Shown: piece by piece, positions 19,688 to 32,180 of the stretch
Layout of the letters: the number at the start of each line of letters is the position of its first letter
How positions within the stretch are numbered: position 1 is the first letter of the stretch
Assembly: GCA_023091665.1 (NCBI GenBank)
Contig: JALJCQ010000011.1
Location: forward strand, 2,604,001 to 2,668,000
Length of the DNA stretch: 64,000 nucleotides
DNA from: Pythium myriotylum
Taxonomy: Eukaryota; Oomycota; Peronosporomycetes; Pythiales; Pythiaceae
Reading direction: 5' to 3'
Notes under the pieces: model-generated
What the model saw: the letters and a program-made list of their open reading frames with translations, nothing else
The model's database searches: none
Told to the model about the DNA's origin: nothing
Made by a program: the position numbers and the translations under genes

Positions 19688-22600
19688 CTACCGAGCTCGC
19701 ACGTTCTCAGATCCCTGCAGCGGCATGGACTCGCCGACAGCGTCGTCCAGTGCAGGTTTGACGTGGAATCTCTTGGTCTTGACGTACCGGACAGTGAAAA
19801 GTGAAACCACCGCCACCACGCACGCCACGCAAAAGCTCACGAAAATCCAGACAGCGATGGTCGCACTCAAGTTCTGTGGGTACTGCTGCGTCTCGGTCAT
19901 GAGCTCGGCGAAGATCGGCTGCGCCTGCAGCGATCCACTCTCCAGGTACGCCTGGAGCTTCTCCACTACCGGATTGGACGTTGAACCCGACGTCTTCGCT
20001 ATGTCCATTGTGACTTTGACGCACACGGCAGCTGCATTTGTGGCCTCGACACACGCTGCGCTTGTGGCATTGACGAGGTACAGCACGTCGGACATAGCGC
20101 CGAGTGAGAGCTTTGGGTAGACCATCCCGCTGGAGGACGTGAGATCATTGGTCGTCAGCATGCGATAAAGAGTGGATACAAGCGTCCCAGGTGAGAACGA
20201 GTCGCCACAGACGGCCGTGGTGTCTCCAGCGTGGCACTTGAGCCGTATCTCAACGCGACTGAACGCGCAGTCGCGTTCACTTGTGCACTGCGCGCTGCAG
20301 TCACGTAGGCCGAAAGTACGAGGACAGGCGCAGACGCTGGCAGAATGGGTTCCGACGCTTCCACCATACGTGACATTCTGGCAGATGCCGCCGTTGCGGC
20401 AGGCAAACTCCTTCGGACAGCCTGTGTCGTCGTCCAGCACGACAGCAACCACGCCCTGGCTAGCCACGTACGCAATTGTCTTGTCCACTTCATTTGAACC
20501 GACTGCGAGGCCGTTGTAGACAGCGTCCTTGGCGCTCGTGACTTTATGCTTGAGCAACGGCTGCGATTTCTTGGCGACCAGGCGATCGTAGCTGACGGTC
20601 AGCGGCTCACCCGCGTCATAAACTTCGTTGGCGACGGGTGTGATCATAACCCACTGCGGCAACTTCCAGTTGGTCGTCGTGAACGTCAGGTGTAGAGGGT
20701 TCACACGCAGGAGCGAGTCGTCTAGCTCGTACTGGATCGTGACAACGACATCACTCGTCGGTGACGAGTCTAACGTGATCGAGTAATTTCCAGGGACTGC
20801 CGCACTCTCACATACAGTCACCCTACTCGCGGAGAGCGTCACGCCGGGAAGGTCGTCATCAATCGCCGTGACATCGACTGTGCCACGAGCACTGATCCAG
20901 TCGGGCTTCCAATTACGAGGCCACGTGAGCTGTCGAGCTGTAGCGACGACGAAAGGTGCGCTACCATAGGTGTAGTCGGCCTGCAGCTTCGCGAGTCCTT
21001 TTTGAACCTTGCTGCCCGCGAATGATTGGGTTGGGATCACGACTGCCGTCTCATCCGATGAGCTCGCTGCGTGGCTTACCGAAAAAGACCGGTTCGCGTT
21101 AAACACGTTGTCGTCCACGGCTAGGAATGTGAGCTCCTGGGCGACGTTCCAATTGTCCGGTGAAAACACCAGCGAGGTCGGGGTCTTGAATGTTACACGC
21201 TCCCCCGAGTCGTAATTTCCACCCAGGAGGTTCTCCAAGCTCTGTCCGGTAGAAGCGTTGGAAGACTCGTACACACTGAGTGGGGCATTATCTGGGTCGG
21301 CGACCACGGCGACCGTGACAGGCTTGATGGGCTCGCTGGCGAGTCGCACTTGCAGTTTGCCCACGGTTCCGAACTGATGCATTCGGCTACGTCCACTTTC
21401 GCTGGGCGGTACGGAGTCTAAGCTGGTCAAATCTCCGCGAACGGTGAGAGGAAACGGCACGGGGACGCTTGCTCGGATTGTAACCGAGGGCGCGATGAGG
21501 CAATGGGACGACTCGTCGTACGACTTGTCGAACGACACCGCGAGAACCTTTGCAGCATTGAGTGTGAGACCATGAGCCCTGAACGTTTGTACGCCGCTAG
21601 AAGTCATGATGACATCAACAGATCGGATCTTACTCCAGGACTTGGAGATATCCAACAGTGCTACTGATGAAGATGAGTTCATGTCAAGAGTATCGCTCCA
21701 CCAGAGACTGATCCGCTGGACGTACTTGGCGCTCTTCATCTGCGAAACCGTCAGTGAAACCTCAGTGATATCAACGTCGCGTCTCTCGAAACCAGCAATC
21801 ACCCAGGCTGATCCAGGCGCGAGAGTTGCCGCCGTGAGGTCTTTGATGCAAACTTCCCATGGAACTGAGGATGCAAGGTCGCTGAAAACATTTGCACAAG
21901 TGGCCGGTCGACTCGCCACCGAACTGAGCATTTTGGTAGGATTGTCGCTGCAAAACACAGACGAAGGGAGGACTTTTCTCTCTTGGTGAATGACTGGCGC
22001 GTTTGGATAGACACCGCTGCCTTCCTCGACTGTAAGCTGTGAAGACGAAAAGAGTATGACATTCTCATCGTCATCGCGCACGCGTAGGATCTTGACGCCA
22101 GAGTCATTGAACAGAGCAGGAGCGCAAGGATCTAGACCGCCGCAGACGCTGCTGCCGTGGAAAGAAGGTTCGGTGCTAAGCAGCGAGTGCGTGAGAAGGA
22201 TGTCACGGTCGCCGGTTGCGACACTATCGTCCATGGCTGAGACCCGCACAGATTTGGACTGCCACCAGTCGCCCGACGTAAACAGCAGCTCACGGCGACA
22301 CACTGTCGTGGAGCTGTCACACTCGTCGACGTCGCTGGTCGTTTCGCCAGGCTGGTTGAGCTGCACTGCAACCTGGTTCTTCCCCTTGTTCACCACCGAA
22401 ATTGATGGCATGTGTCCTCCCACTGAGACCCGCGCACTGGCAAGTGGTGGCTGGAAGACTTCGACCTCGTTCAGCACGACGTTGTTCTCTCCCTCGACCT
22501 GCAGTAATAGATACCGAGCTTCCACAGTCGAGGTCATGTTGGCGTGAAAGTGGTCCTCGCCAAAGTGGGCATCTCCCTGGGCGCCGTAAACTCGCCATCG

Positions 22601-25600
22601 GAGAACGATGGTCTCGCTCTCGGCAGCCGAGAACGACCGCGTCGACAGATCGAACTGCTTAGCATACAGCGCCTTGGTCTTGGTGGCTGTGAACCCAGCG
22701 AGACCGCTGTTGCCTGACGAAAGCGATACGTCCGAGAGCATCAGCCAAAGGGACACGGGCAACTGCGCCTCCGTGAGCGTACTTGACGAGACCTTCCGCT
22801 TAATGGTTACAATGATGTCATCGATGATCCGCATGACTCCGAGATCGGCCTGCCACCATGGGTATTTGTACGGTGTCGAGGACATGGCGTACGTTGAGGC
22901 AACCCCAAGATTAGAGGCATAGGAACCATCGATAGCCGCCTTTGCGTTGCCCGGGTGGCTCTGTGCGACAGATGCAGATAGCGCGAGGTTGATGCGTCCT
23001 GAACCGAGGATTTGCAGCTGCGGACGTAGCGATGGGTCTTTGTAGTCTTTGGATGCAAACCCGACCTCGGTGATGCCGTCGTAGACGAAAAAAGAGGGCG
23101 CAAGCGTGTATACGAGGAGCGTGAAGTCCTTGGCGAAAGGCTGCTTGGCGAGTCCCTGTTGGTGCTGCTTAGCGAGGAAGGTGTTCACGGCGATCGTCAC
23201 GTCGATCTCAACCCAGCCTGGAGCAGAAATGTAGGCGTTGGACGTGGCATCAAACGTCCCCGGGGGCTGGATTGATACGGTTCCGGCAGTTGCATCATGG
23301 AGATTGATGAAGGATGTAGAAGACGGAAACAGCACTGTCAGCGGCTGCGACGAGACCGAGGCACTAGTGAGAGAGCACTCAACATTAACGCCAGCCTTGC
23401 ACTCGGCTCGCAACGTCAATTCGTCCCATGTAGCAGCTAGAGACCCGGACGCGACAGCGACGCCGACAGATATCCCACCAAGCCCTCCGTTCTCTCCGCC
23501 AGTGAGGCGGTAGAGTCGTAGTATCGCACCGCCAACTTTGTGGCTTCCCGTCGCAGAGGCAATGGTTGGGTACAACGTGAACCGGACTACGCCGATTCGA
23601 ACGACGCGAGTGGTCGGCGTGCTTATCGACGAATTGGAAGCTGCTGAGAAGGTCGTGGATGTTCCTACTGCCGGTGTTGCGACCGCAGAGTCGCCGCTGA
23701 AGGTCAGGGTAGTGTCAGCGTTTGCTCCGATGGTCATCTCGAACGGTCTGTACTGGCGACTTCCCTCGGGTTCCCAGTGCATGGGCTCGCTGCCCAGTGA
23801 GACATCGTACGCAACAAAGCCCGGACCGACAGGATCGTTCTCTCGTATCTCGAGCACCGACGTGTCTAGCATTACTAGCGCCGGCGGGAACCTCTCGAAG
23901 AAGATTCGAGCCATTGGGTCGCTCGGTTTGTTGTAGAATCCGTCCGTAATGCTAGTCGCTACAGCATAGATACTGGAGAATAGAACGCCATCGTCCACTC
24001 CTGGCTTAGGTGAAGTCACTGCTTGGATTGTAAGCTGCTGAGCGACATTCCAGTTGGACGCAGTAAACGTCAGCGCTGCGGGTGTCACCTTGATCCCGTC
24101 CTCAGCCGCCACAGTGAAAGACACGTCGACATTTCCTGCCGGTTCACTCGCAAGCGATAGACTCACAGTTGCATCGTGGCCAGCCTTACGAACCGCGACG
24201 TAATTAGCCGGAGTTACCTTCGACGCCGAGAGATGCCGTATAGTCTCGGGGGCCAGTAGAATCCCTGCTGGGTCGTCGTCGAGAACGAAGGCAACGATTC
24301 CAGCCGTTGCTTGTGGACCCGTGAGGACCCCGTAGGGTTCAGCCCACGGGAACGCGTGCAGTGCATTGCCTGTGTCGTACATGCCCGGTATTTGTGTGTA
24401 GATCTTGCTTGCAATCACGAAACCCGCCGATGTAGCCAGAGACGTTCGCAGCGGCGCGTTATAATTTGCGTCTGTACTGGTCGCTGTAATAGAAACAGAT
24501 GAGGACGGCAGGTTTTGCGTGCGATTGTTGGCGACTGCTACAATCTGCACAGTTTGTCTGACCTTCCAGTTGGACGCAGTGAACTTCAGCGCTGTGGCAG
24601 ACAATGACAGCATTGCCGCATCCGCGGCAAGACCCACGGCCACATCCCCAGCGGGGGCGGCGTTGAGCCAGACATCAAACGCGTCGGTTTGCCCGATCTC
24701 AGAGACCGAGAGACTCGCCTTCGAAATCAAAACAGCCGCATCGCCATCGTCACGGATCGTCACAATCGTCCCCACAAAGTCCAAAAGCTCGGCGCGCCGC
24801 TTGTCGAGCGCGAGGAAGGCAGCGCGATAGTCGTTCCACTCGCTCGGGTGTTCGTAGTCGATTCCGATGTGGGCGCCACCGGTCACGTTTTGAAGCACGA
24901 CACGGAAGACTTGGTCGGGCGCTTCAAAGAGTGAATCGTCGATAATCGATATCGTTACGAGCTTGCTCTTCTCCCCGTCGGCGAACGTGACAGTCGTGGA
25001 CGCTAGCGCCGTGTATGCGACGTTTGCCACAGCTGTACACGGGCTCACGTGCGTGCATCCCATGGCTTCCACTACTCCGTTGTCGTAGTCGATATCGTAC
25101 TTGCCCTTACCAGGCTGGATCGTGCCGCCATACGTCGCGACATTGACCGTCACGCTGCCGCTCGTATACGTGTTGACGCCAGTGGCGTCAGTGAGACCTC
25201 CTCGCACGATTTCGACCTGGACGCTCCCGGCATTCTCGAGCACGTCGTACTGTTTCTGTTTAAACGATAACGTGCCAGCGTCGCGATCATCGACGATGTA
25301 GACCCAGATATCTGACTGCTTGCCGATTGAGGCGCCACCTTCGACAGCCGTCATCTGTATCTTGAACGCACGTGCAAGCGGCTCGTACTTCTTGTTATTA
25401 AAAACCTTGACAGAAAATGTCTTGCGCGTCTCGGCGTTCGCCCAGGTGAGCTTGTCCGACGTTGCGAGGTAGTCGAACGCCATACTGCCGCCTTGAGTCG
25501 CGTTGCTGCCACCACTTGTACCCACGGTCGTCACCGTGACCGTCACGGGGGTGTAGGATGAGGATGAGGACCCTAGTGAGCGAACGATTGAGACAATGGC

Positions 25601-26592
25601 GCTCCCATTATCCTCACGGCAGAAGATGAACGGCGACGCAAAGTCGAACTGTCCTGCATCACCATCGTCTGCGATGAAAACAGCAGCCGTGCGCGGTGTT
25701 CCGAACTTTGCGATGCTCGTCTTTGGATCACTTGCCTTCATTGGTGCCAGTGCTGACAGTTCCAAGTAGAAGAACTCCTGGGGCTCGTACACGTCGTCGT
25801 TGACAATGCGGATCGGGATAAAAGCTTCACGCTGATTCTCCAAAAATGTGAGCTGATAAATTGCATCTGTGAGGAAGAAGTTCTTCGTGTTGATAGCTGT
25901 CGCTTGGGCCTGGTTCGCGAGCCGGTATGTGAGAGTGACGTTTTTACTCGCGCCACCGCTGCGAACTACCTTCACCTGCACGTTGCCCGCGTTTTCAAGA
26001 AATGTGAAGGTGCTGACACTAAAGGAGAAGATTCCAGCTAGCATATATACATCAGTACAGAGAGACCTGCCCAGAAGCCGCGCTTAATCTACTCACCGTC
26101 ACCTCCGTCTTGGATCTTAATGTAGGCCACTTGCGCGCCGAGCGAGACGCCTGCACTCGGAGACTGGATCACCGCCTCAAAGAACTCGTCTTCTTCGTAG
26201 ATCCCATCCGAGATCACGGTCACGGTCACAGTCTTGGACGCGTCGTTCGGAGCAAACACGACGGCGGTGTTGGCGATCACTGTGTAGTCGGCCGTGGCTG
26301 TGGCCGCCAAGAGACTCGCATCGCTCGGAGGCCGCGCGGAGACGTAGACCGTGTCGGTGGCCGAGAGACTGCCTGAGCGAACGAGCTTGAGCTGGAACGT
26401 CACGGTCCCTGGCGATGTGCACGCGGCGTTGCACTCGGTGACAGCAAAAGGAGTCGCGGCACTGCTAAAGGCCGCGTCGAAGCCGATGACCGAGGCAGCG
26501 TAGACGCGCTGGAAGGTGGCGAGAGACAGGACGACGAGCAGCACATGCTGCGCTGTGCAGGGGAGCGCACGCGGTCGACACGACGCCATCAT
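19688..26592 (-). CDS. giant Calx-beta/discoidin-like/EGF surface protein
   Basis: Two exons (26592-26097 and 26037-19688) are joined across a 59-nt GT-AG intron. The junction recreates the repeat motif DGGDAGIFSF, which confirms it. The product is about 2281 residues. Met 1 or 2 begins a signal peptide (residues 1-33). At least four Calx-beta repeats follow (about 30-600), each opening with a LENAG-type strand and closing with DDGDAG-type loops. Four 'F-x3-NW-x3-Q' repeats lie near 648, 824, 1791 and 1951. About 940-1150 resembles a DNRLRE-type module, and about 1180-1360 a discoidin/F5-8C-like module (PWWQADLG). An EGF-like knot is at about 2034-2075 (CRNGGIC...CACP). One transmembrane helix (about 2226-2247) and a 34-residue cytosolic tail end the protein. 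It is probably a calcium-binding adhesin or cell-wall-facing receptor. The partner is unknown. An upstream in-frame ATG exists at 26694, but 26592 gives the cleaner signal peptide. Confidence 0.88.
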
Positions 26593-27096
26593 CGTCTGCA
26601 ACGACGGAGGAGAATGGCGGGGTATATCGGAGACCGTGAGCCGTTTCACGGTCGAGGTTACGTGAGGGGTTACACAGCGACCATCACTCTCCACAACTTC
26701 AACTGACAGTATTGTGAGTAATCTCAGTTTGACCGTCTTTTTAAGAAGTTTTCCCTTCTTTAAAGCCTATAAACTGTAATTAAAACGAAACTTTGCAGTC
26801 CTTTTTGTAAGCTTTGCGATCTTATCGAGACCATCACTCTGACGTCAACCTCGCCGAGACAGTGCGCACATTCCACTTCCGGCTCGTCCCGACGACCGCC
26901 CTCGCGCCGCCATGACGCCGCCGCGTCTTCGCTCACAGCGCAGCGTCGCTACTTCGTGCTCAGAGCAGACGCCGCCACGTCCATCAGAGTACGTTTCGGC
27001 GCTTGAAAGGGTCAACATCGCCAGCGACAGAGCGATCCGATATGATCGCACGCACTTTCTCCTGATTGTCCGCCCCTTGTTTCTTTCGGTTGTAGA
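26593..27096. promoter_or_regulatory. divergent promoter region with a TGACGTCA site
   Basis: The 504 bp separate the start codons of the Calx-beta gene (minus) and the Zn-repeat gene (plus). A perfect palindromic TGACGTCA (CRE/bZIP-type site) lies at 26840-26847. The 12-mer GACCATCACTCT occurs at 26679-26690 and 26829-26840, the second copy abutting the CRE. TCACTCTCCACAACTT after the first copy resembles the oomycete initiator/flanking element. Binding is inferred from motif identity only. Confidence 0.5.
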
Positions 27097-28510
27097 ATGT
27101 CCGCGCCTGGGCCTTTACCGACGGATCAAGACGAAAAGGAGACAGCACACGAGTTGTGCACGCCAACGCGTCTCGCGATGATCCCGTTCGACAAGCCGGC
27201 TTCGATTGCGCGCAGAGCGTTTCCGGATCCACTGCCGTCGCTCAGCGCCGTGCTTCTCCAGAACAGAATGATGTCGAGTGCGACAGCTAATTGCGAGGAG
27301 CAGGCGATCGTGACCAACTATGCGATTGCGTTTCCCCCGCCCATTATGTACGTACGTGTGTTGTGACGTGCAGCCCTGGAACTCAAGACTTGCTTCTCAC
27401 AGGCTTGAGGACTCGGATTGGGATGATCTTGTCGGATCTTCCACAGCTATTGGCGATTACATCAGTCCCGACGTTGCGGGGTGCTTAGATGGAGACGAAA
27501 CTGCGCAGGGAAGCCAGGATCTCGACATCTTCGGCCACGAGTTCCTGATGAGTCCTTCAATTCCAGTGATCGGCAGTGTTCCGCGAGCTATCACAACCCC
27601 ACAAACCTTCGGTGTGGCGCTCGCCCAGTTTCGGTCTGACGAGGATATCCAGTCGAGTAGCATAAGTAAGTGCTGACACCCGCCATGCCGCGACTGTTCT
27701 CACGTTTCTTGTTACTAGTTCCCAAGCCCATTGAGCGGGATGGTACCAGTGCAAAGGCCCCCCTTCGGAAGCTGCGTGCTCGGACGGAGTCCATTGGAGA
27801 AGATCGAGCTGCAGCTGGCGTCTTGCGCTCTCTGAACTTCAGGGCATCTGGCATCGAAACGAGAGCTTTGACGGGGGCGCGAGCGGGGAGATCTGCTCGA
27901 GTTCGGCTCTTTGCAAGCCCAGACAATGACGGCAAAGAGAACCGACCGAAGAGTGTACCTTCCGATCAGCCTCCCGCTAAGAACTTAACAAAGCTCAAGC
28001 CAAAGCCAACGGCATCAAGCAAGGCGCGTCGTCACTCATCGGGCCCTCCGAATTCAGCTAAGAAGACGCCCTCACCACGTCGCTCTAAGTCAGCGAAGAA
28101 GTTCAAGGCGTGCATTTTGCCCGGGTGTGAGAAAGGAGCTCGGTCCAAAGGACTTTGCAAGCGCCACGGCGGCGGCAAACGATGCTCATTCCCGGAATGT
28201 TTCCGAAGCGATCAAGGCGGCGGGTTTTGTATCTCCCACGGTGGAGGCAAGCGGTGCATCGTGAAGGAGTGCGGCAACTCGGCACAGTCAAAAGGCCTTT
28301 GCAAGAGCCACGGAGGTGAGGACGCATGCTCATCATGAGCACAGTGTGCTGACGTGCTGTGCAATAGGAGGTCGACGCTGCAGCGTGGTGAATTGCACGA
28401 AGAGTGCGCAAGGAGGCGGTCTCTGCCGCATGCACGCGAGAGGAACACTGGTCAAGACAGCCGTGTGCACCAACGGCGCGTGCCCCGCCCATCGCTTGCA
28501 TGCCACGTAG
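27097..28510 (+). CDS. Cys/His-repeat 'WRKY19-like' zinc protein
   Basis: Four exons (27097-27347, 27403-27665, 27719-28315, 28368-28510) with GT-AG introns of 55, 53 and 52 nt give 417 residues. All phases match. The N-terminal half is low-complexity and acidic, then Ser/Lys/Pro-rich with basic, nuclear-type clusters (RRHSSGPP, KKTPSPRRSKSAKK). The C-terminal part has four tandem repeats of the form C-x4-C-x7-8-G-x-C-x2-H-G-G-G-x-R-C (CILPGCEKGARSKGLCKRHG and so on). The third intron splits the HGGG of the third repeat, and correct splicing restores SHGGGRRC. Oomycete proteins with these repeats are commonly labelled 'WRKY transcription factor 19-like'. They lack a WRKY domain, and function is unproven. 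A KEN tripeptide lies in DGKENRPK. Confidence 0.85.
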
Positions 28511-28838
28511 AGAAAGAGAGAGAGAACAACAGACAAACAGAGAGAGAAAGAGAATCAATACCACGAAACGTGGTGGTCGTCATCCACCACTCTTCCTTAC
28601 AATGGAGAGAAAGAGAGAGAGAGATCTTCTCCCAACCCGAGAGATCTCATCATGGTGCCTTTTCTATGAAATTCTCCAGCTGGCCGCCATTTCATCACAC
28701 GAGAGAGAATATCTTCGTGTACCCATGATCTGGTACACTGTACCTCCCTCTCGCAGTTCTGCCGCGCAAACCAGAATCCCCCACGCTTCCCGCGCTTTTC
28801 ACGACGCGACACACTTGCCTAACATCGGTCTATCCGCG
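28511..28838. repeat. spacer with (GA)n-rich low-complexity sequence
   Basis: The 328 bp between two plus-strand genes hold purine-rich GAGAGA tracts at about 28510-28560 and 28603-28625. No gene is seen. The USP promoter should lie here. Confidence 0.6.
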
Positions 28839-31800
28839 ATGGAGAACGAGGTGCTCGAGGCGCAGGTATGTGCGTCTAACCGTGGTCTAACCGTCCGCGC
28901 GGACTAAACTCTCTCCCCTCCCAGTGCCCGACCAAGGTCGTGGTCGAGGAGCGCGACGCCGCCGGCGCCGTGGCCTCGCGCGCCGAGCTCTCGACGGCGC
29001 TCGCGCTCAAGAAAGAAGTGGGCAACGCGCGCCTCGTGAGCGACGACGCCGTGCTCTGGGTGGCCCACGGCAGCCTCGAGAGCCGCGCGGCGCCCGACGG
29101 CCGCCACCACGTCACGGTCGCCAACGGCAAGCGCAGCTTCTCCTTCTTCCTCGAGAGCAATGCCGACAGCGACCGCTTCCTCCACGAGCTCAAGACGCAG
29201 GTCGACGGCCAAGAGGCGCGTCGCAAGAAGCGCAAGATCCGACGAGCCATCGAGGAGACCCAGAGCGCCGGCTTCGTGCCCGTCGTCAACTCACTGGCGA
29301 GCCCCGCCAAGCCGCCAGCGCCGCCGCTCACGCCCACGAGGCGCAAGCTCTCGGACGCCACCAACTCGCCGCGGCTCGCCGCGCCACTGCCCATGAACAT
29401 CTCGACCGTCTCCGAGGCCCACGGCGTCTACCCGTCGCCGTCCAAGTCGCCCTTCCGCTCACCCTTCCGTAAAAAGCCGACGCCGCCGCCGCGACTCGCG
29501 AGCCCCATTGTCTCGCTCGCGCTGCCGCCCAAGAGCCCGCACGCGTCCAAGACGCCGTCGCCCGCGTCGCTGCCGCCGTCGAGCGCCTCGTCGGCGTCGT
29601 CGACGACGTCGCTCACGTCGCCGCGGCCGCGAGAGTGGCTCAGTCCGTCGCGCAGCGGAGCCCCACGTCCTGTGCGCGTGCAGCTCACGCCGCCGGCCAT
29701 TCGACGCGACTCTCTCACGCCAGGTTCACGGAGAACGACGGACAGCAGCGACAAGGAGAACACGCCCGTGCGGTCGTCTGGCGGCATCGTCAACAAGCGC
29801 GTGCGCTCGCTGCAGCGTATGTTGGACGAAGTGCCGCGCGAAGAACCGGAGAACACGGCCGGTGCGAGACCCCCGGCTGTGCGGTCGCCCTTCTTCCTTT
29901 CGCCACCGAATGCGCGAGAGATGAGTCCAGTGCGTCGCCCGTCGCCGGCCAAGAAGCTTCGCTCGCCAACCATGCCACTGGGCGAACTGAGCCAGAACTC
30001 GACTCCACCGCGGCGCCCGCTCAACTCGACACCGCCGAGCAACCCTCAATCGGGTGCCTTACTCGCTGGCGAAGCAGGACTCCGCAAGGTCACCCACGGA
30101 CTACTCAACCTCGGCAACTTTTGCTACATGAACGCAATTGTTCAGTCACTCGCTGCTCTGCCAGGATTCGCTGATCGACTCCAAAAGGACGCGTGGATTA
30201 TCTCGGTCATTAAGAAGCACCTGGCTTCCGCTGGCACAGAGCGCGACTCGCACGAGCTGGCTGAGCTGTTCAAGCAGTGGAAGAACGCTGAAGGAGCTGA
30301 TCGACTGATTGTTCAAGAAAAGCTCGCGCAGTTGCTGCAGCAAGTGATCGAAGGTAGCGACTCATCAATCAACCCCGAGCCGTTGAAGAACGTCATGGGG
30401 CGCAAGAATCCTCGATTCGCATCGTAAGTGTACTTCGTAAATTCGTGGCGACTGACTGTCCCTGACTGACGGACTGTTGTGTGCTTGTAGGCATTTTCAG
30501 CAAGATGCTCACGAATTCCTCCTCCACCTTGTGACTGAGTACGAGAAGGAACTTGTGGAAGCTGTACAGGGGGTTGTGAAGACAGTTTCCGACGAAGAGG
30601 CAAGAAAGCTGGCAGCTCAACCTCAAGAACCTGCTGAGTCTAAGCCAGCCCAAAAGAAGTCAAGTCTTTTGAATTTTTTCCGACTGAAAAAGGACGAACC
30701 AACAACGACTTCTACTGCCTTGTCCCCAGGGTCAGACTCAACTCCAAAGCCTGCCGATGAAGATGCAATAGTTTCGGACCTCTTCCCCGCTGAATGCTTC
30801 CGCACCGAGTTGTACCGCACTCTGACCTGCTGCAGTTGCAACTATAGCCGCCGTCAAGTTGAGAAATTTTATGATTTCTCTCTCGATCTCCCTTACGTGC
30901 CGCTGCCGCCACCTCCGGTCCAGGAGCCTTCTGTGGAACCATCCGTCTCTACTAAGCAATGCCACTGTGGTGAAGACGCTGTGATCATTGCTTCCGGAGA
31001 CGACCAGTTCTATTGCTGTGAAAATTCATCATGCAGTCTACGCGAGAAGGTGGAACCCCGGGACCCGCAGGAGCCGTTGTTTGAGAGCAAGCCCGAGCCT
31101 CCTTCTCCCCTTTCGGCTTCGTCAAGACCTATTCAGCTGGCAAACCTTCTCAAGGACCAATTCAAATCTGAGGTCCTTGATCTCACTTGCGAAAAATGCA
31201 AAGAAGGACGTCAAGCCACAGCACGATACGAAGTGAAGTCCCTGCCTCGCGTGCTTGTGTTCCATCTCAAACGCTTCGAAGTCAATCCTGAGACTGGGAC
31301 TCTCTACAAGCGGTGCGATCTTGTTGAGGCACCTGTTCACCTTCTTCCGGTGAAGAACATTCACGGCGATGAACCTACAACGCCTGAACTCGAAGACCTT
31401 GCCGACAAGCGATATACAATCAAGAGTGTGGTGCATCATCTCGGCCGAACGATTGACGAAGGTCACTACGTCGCCGACGTGTGTGGTCCCCGAGGTGAAT
31501 GGCGGCGACGGAACGACACCCACGAAACTATGGTGAGTACAGTTAAGAACTCGATTGAAACCTAAAGCTTCTCTAAGTGGCGCTCGGTGTTATAGATTGG
31601 AGAAGACTTTGCTCTACGCGCCAGCAGAAGTCAAGAGTCGTGTTATATGATGTTCTACGTGCTTGCCGAGCCCGTCGATGCTCAAGAACGCGATAAAGAA
31701 AACGCCTTGGAGACGGCACCATCGCCAGCAAGGCGTTCTGCGTCCACAACTCCGACACATCCCGATTCACCAGCATCTCTTGTCGGTCGCCGAAGAGAAA

Positions 31801-31859
31801 TGACGCCACCGCGAAGAAATGAGTCCAAAGTGTCGAAGAGTCTGCATGAGTTGCTGTGA
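28839..31859 (+). CDS. ubiquitin-specific protease (USP37-like layout)
   Basis: Four exons (28839-28865, 28925-30423, 30491-31532, 31596-31859) give 943 residues. The first exon has only nine codons (MENEVLEAQ). Introns are 59, 67 and 63 nt, GT-AG. The N-terminus (about 10-100) looks like a PH-type module, as in USP37/26/29. A Ser/Pro-rich disordered region (110-380) follows. The C19 catalytic domain starts at about 390 with the Cys box LGNFCYMNAIVQSL. Later come FQQDAHEFL, zinc-type CxxC pairs (CCSCNYS and CEKCKEG), the His box DEGHYVADV and the Asp region NDTHETM|IGEDFALR, which is continuous only after splicing. It should remove ubiquitin from proteins. Two KEN tripeptides (29753-29761 and 31695-31703) could be APC/C degrons. 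It is convergent with the Ca2+-ATPase gene. Confidence 0.92.
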
Positions 31860-32180
31860 GTTTACGTGGCCCGTCCAGTTGTAAAGTAAGAAGCCGCCTT
31901 TTCTAGGGTTAATAGTATGATATATTTTCAATGATGAAGAGCGCAGACGTCAATGTGCCGCGCACGCTACGCTATCCTGTACAACGTCGTTGTAATCCAC
32001 GACCGTCTCATCCGCCACTGAAAGGTCAGTCTCTCTGTATCTTGGATGGATGGGATTGCTCAAGTCTCTCTTGGCCCGAGAGAGGCAGCCGCTTGAACCG
32101 AGTGCCATGCCGTAGGCTTCTCAACTCTTGGTAGAGAAGTCATGTGGGCCCATCTAATCTAACCTAGACTTGCCCAAGTC
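31860..32180. other. convergent 3' intergenic region
   Basis: The 321 bp between the stops of the USP gene and the Ca2+-ATPase gene show no gene or obvious repeat. The 3' UTRs of both genes are expected here. Confidence 0.5.
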
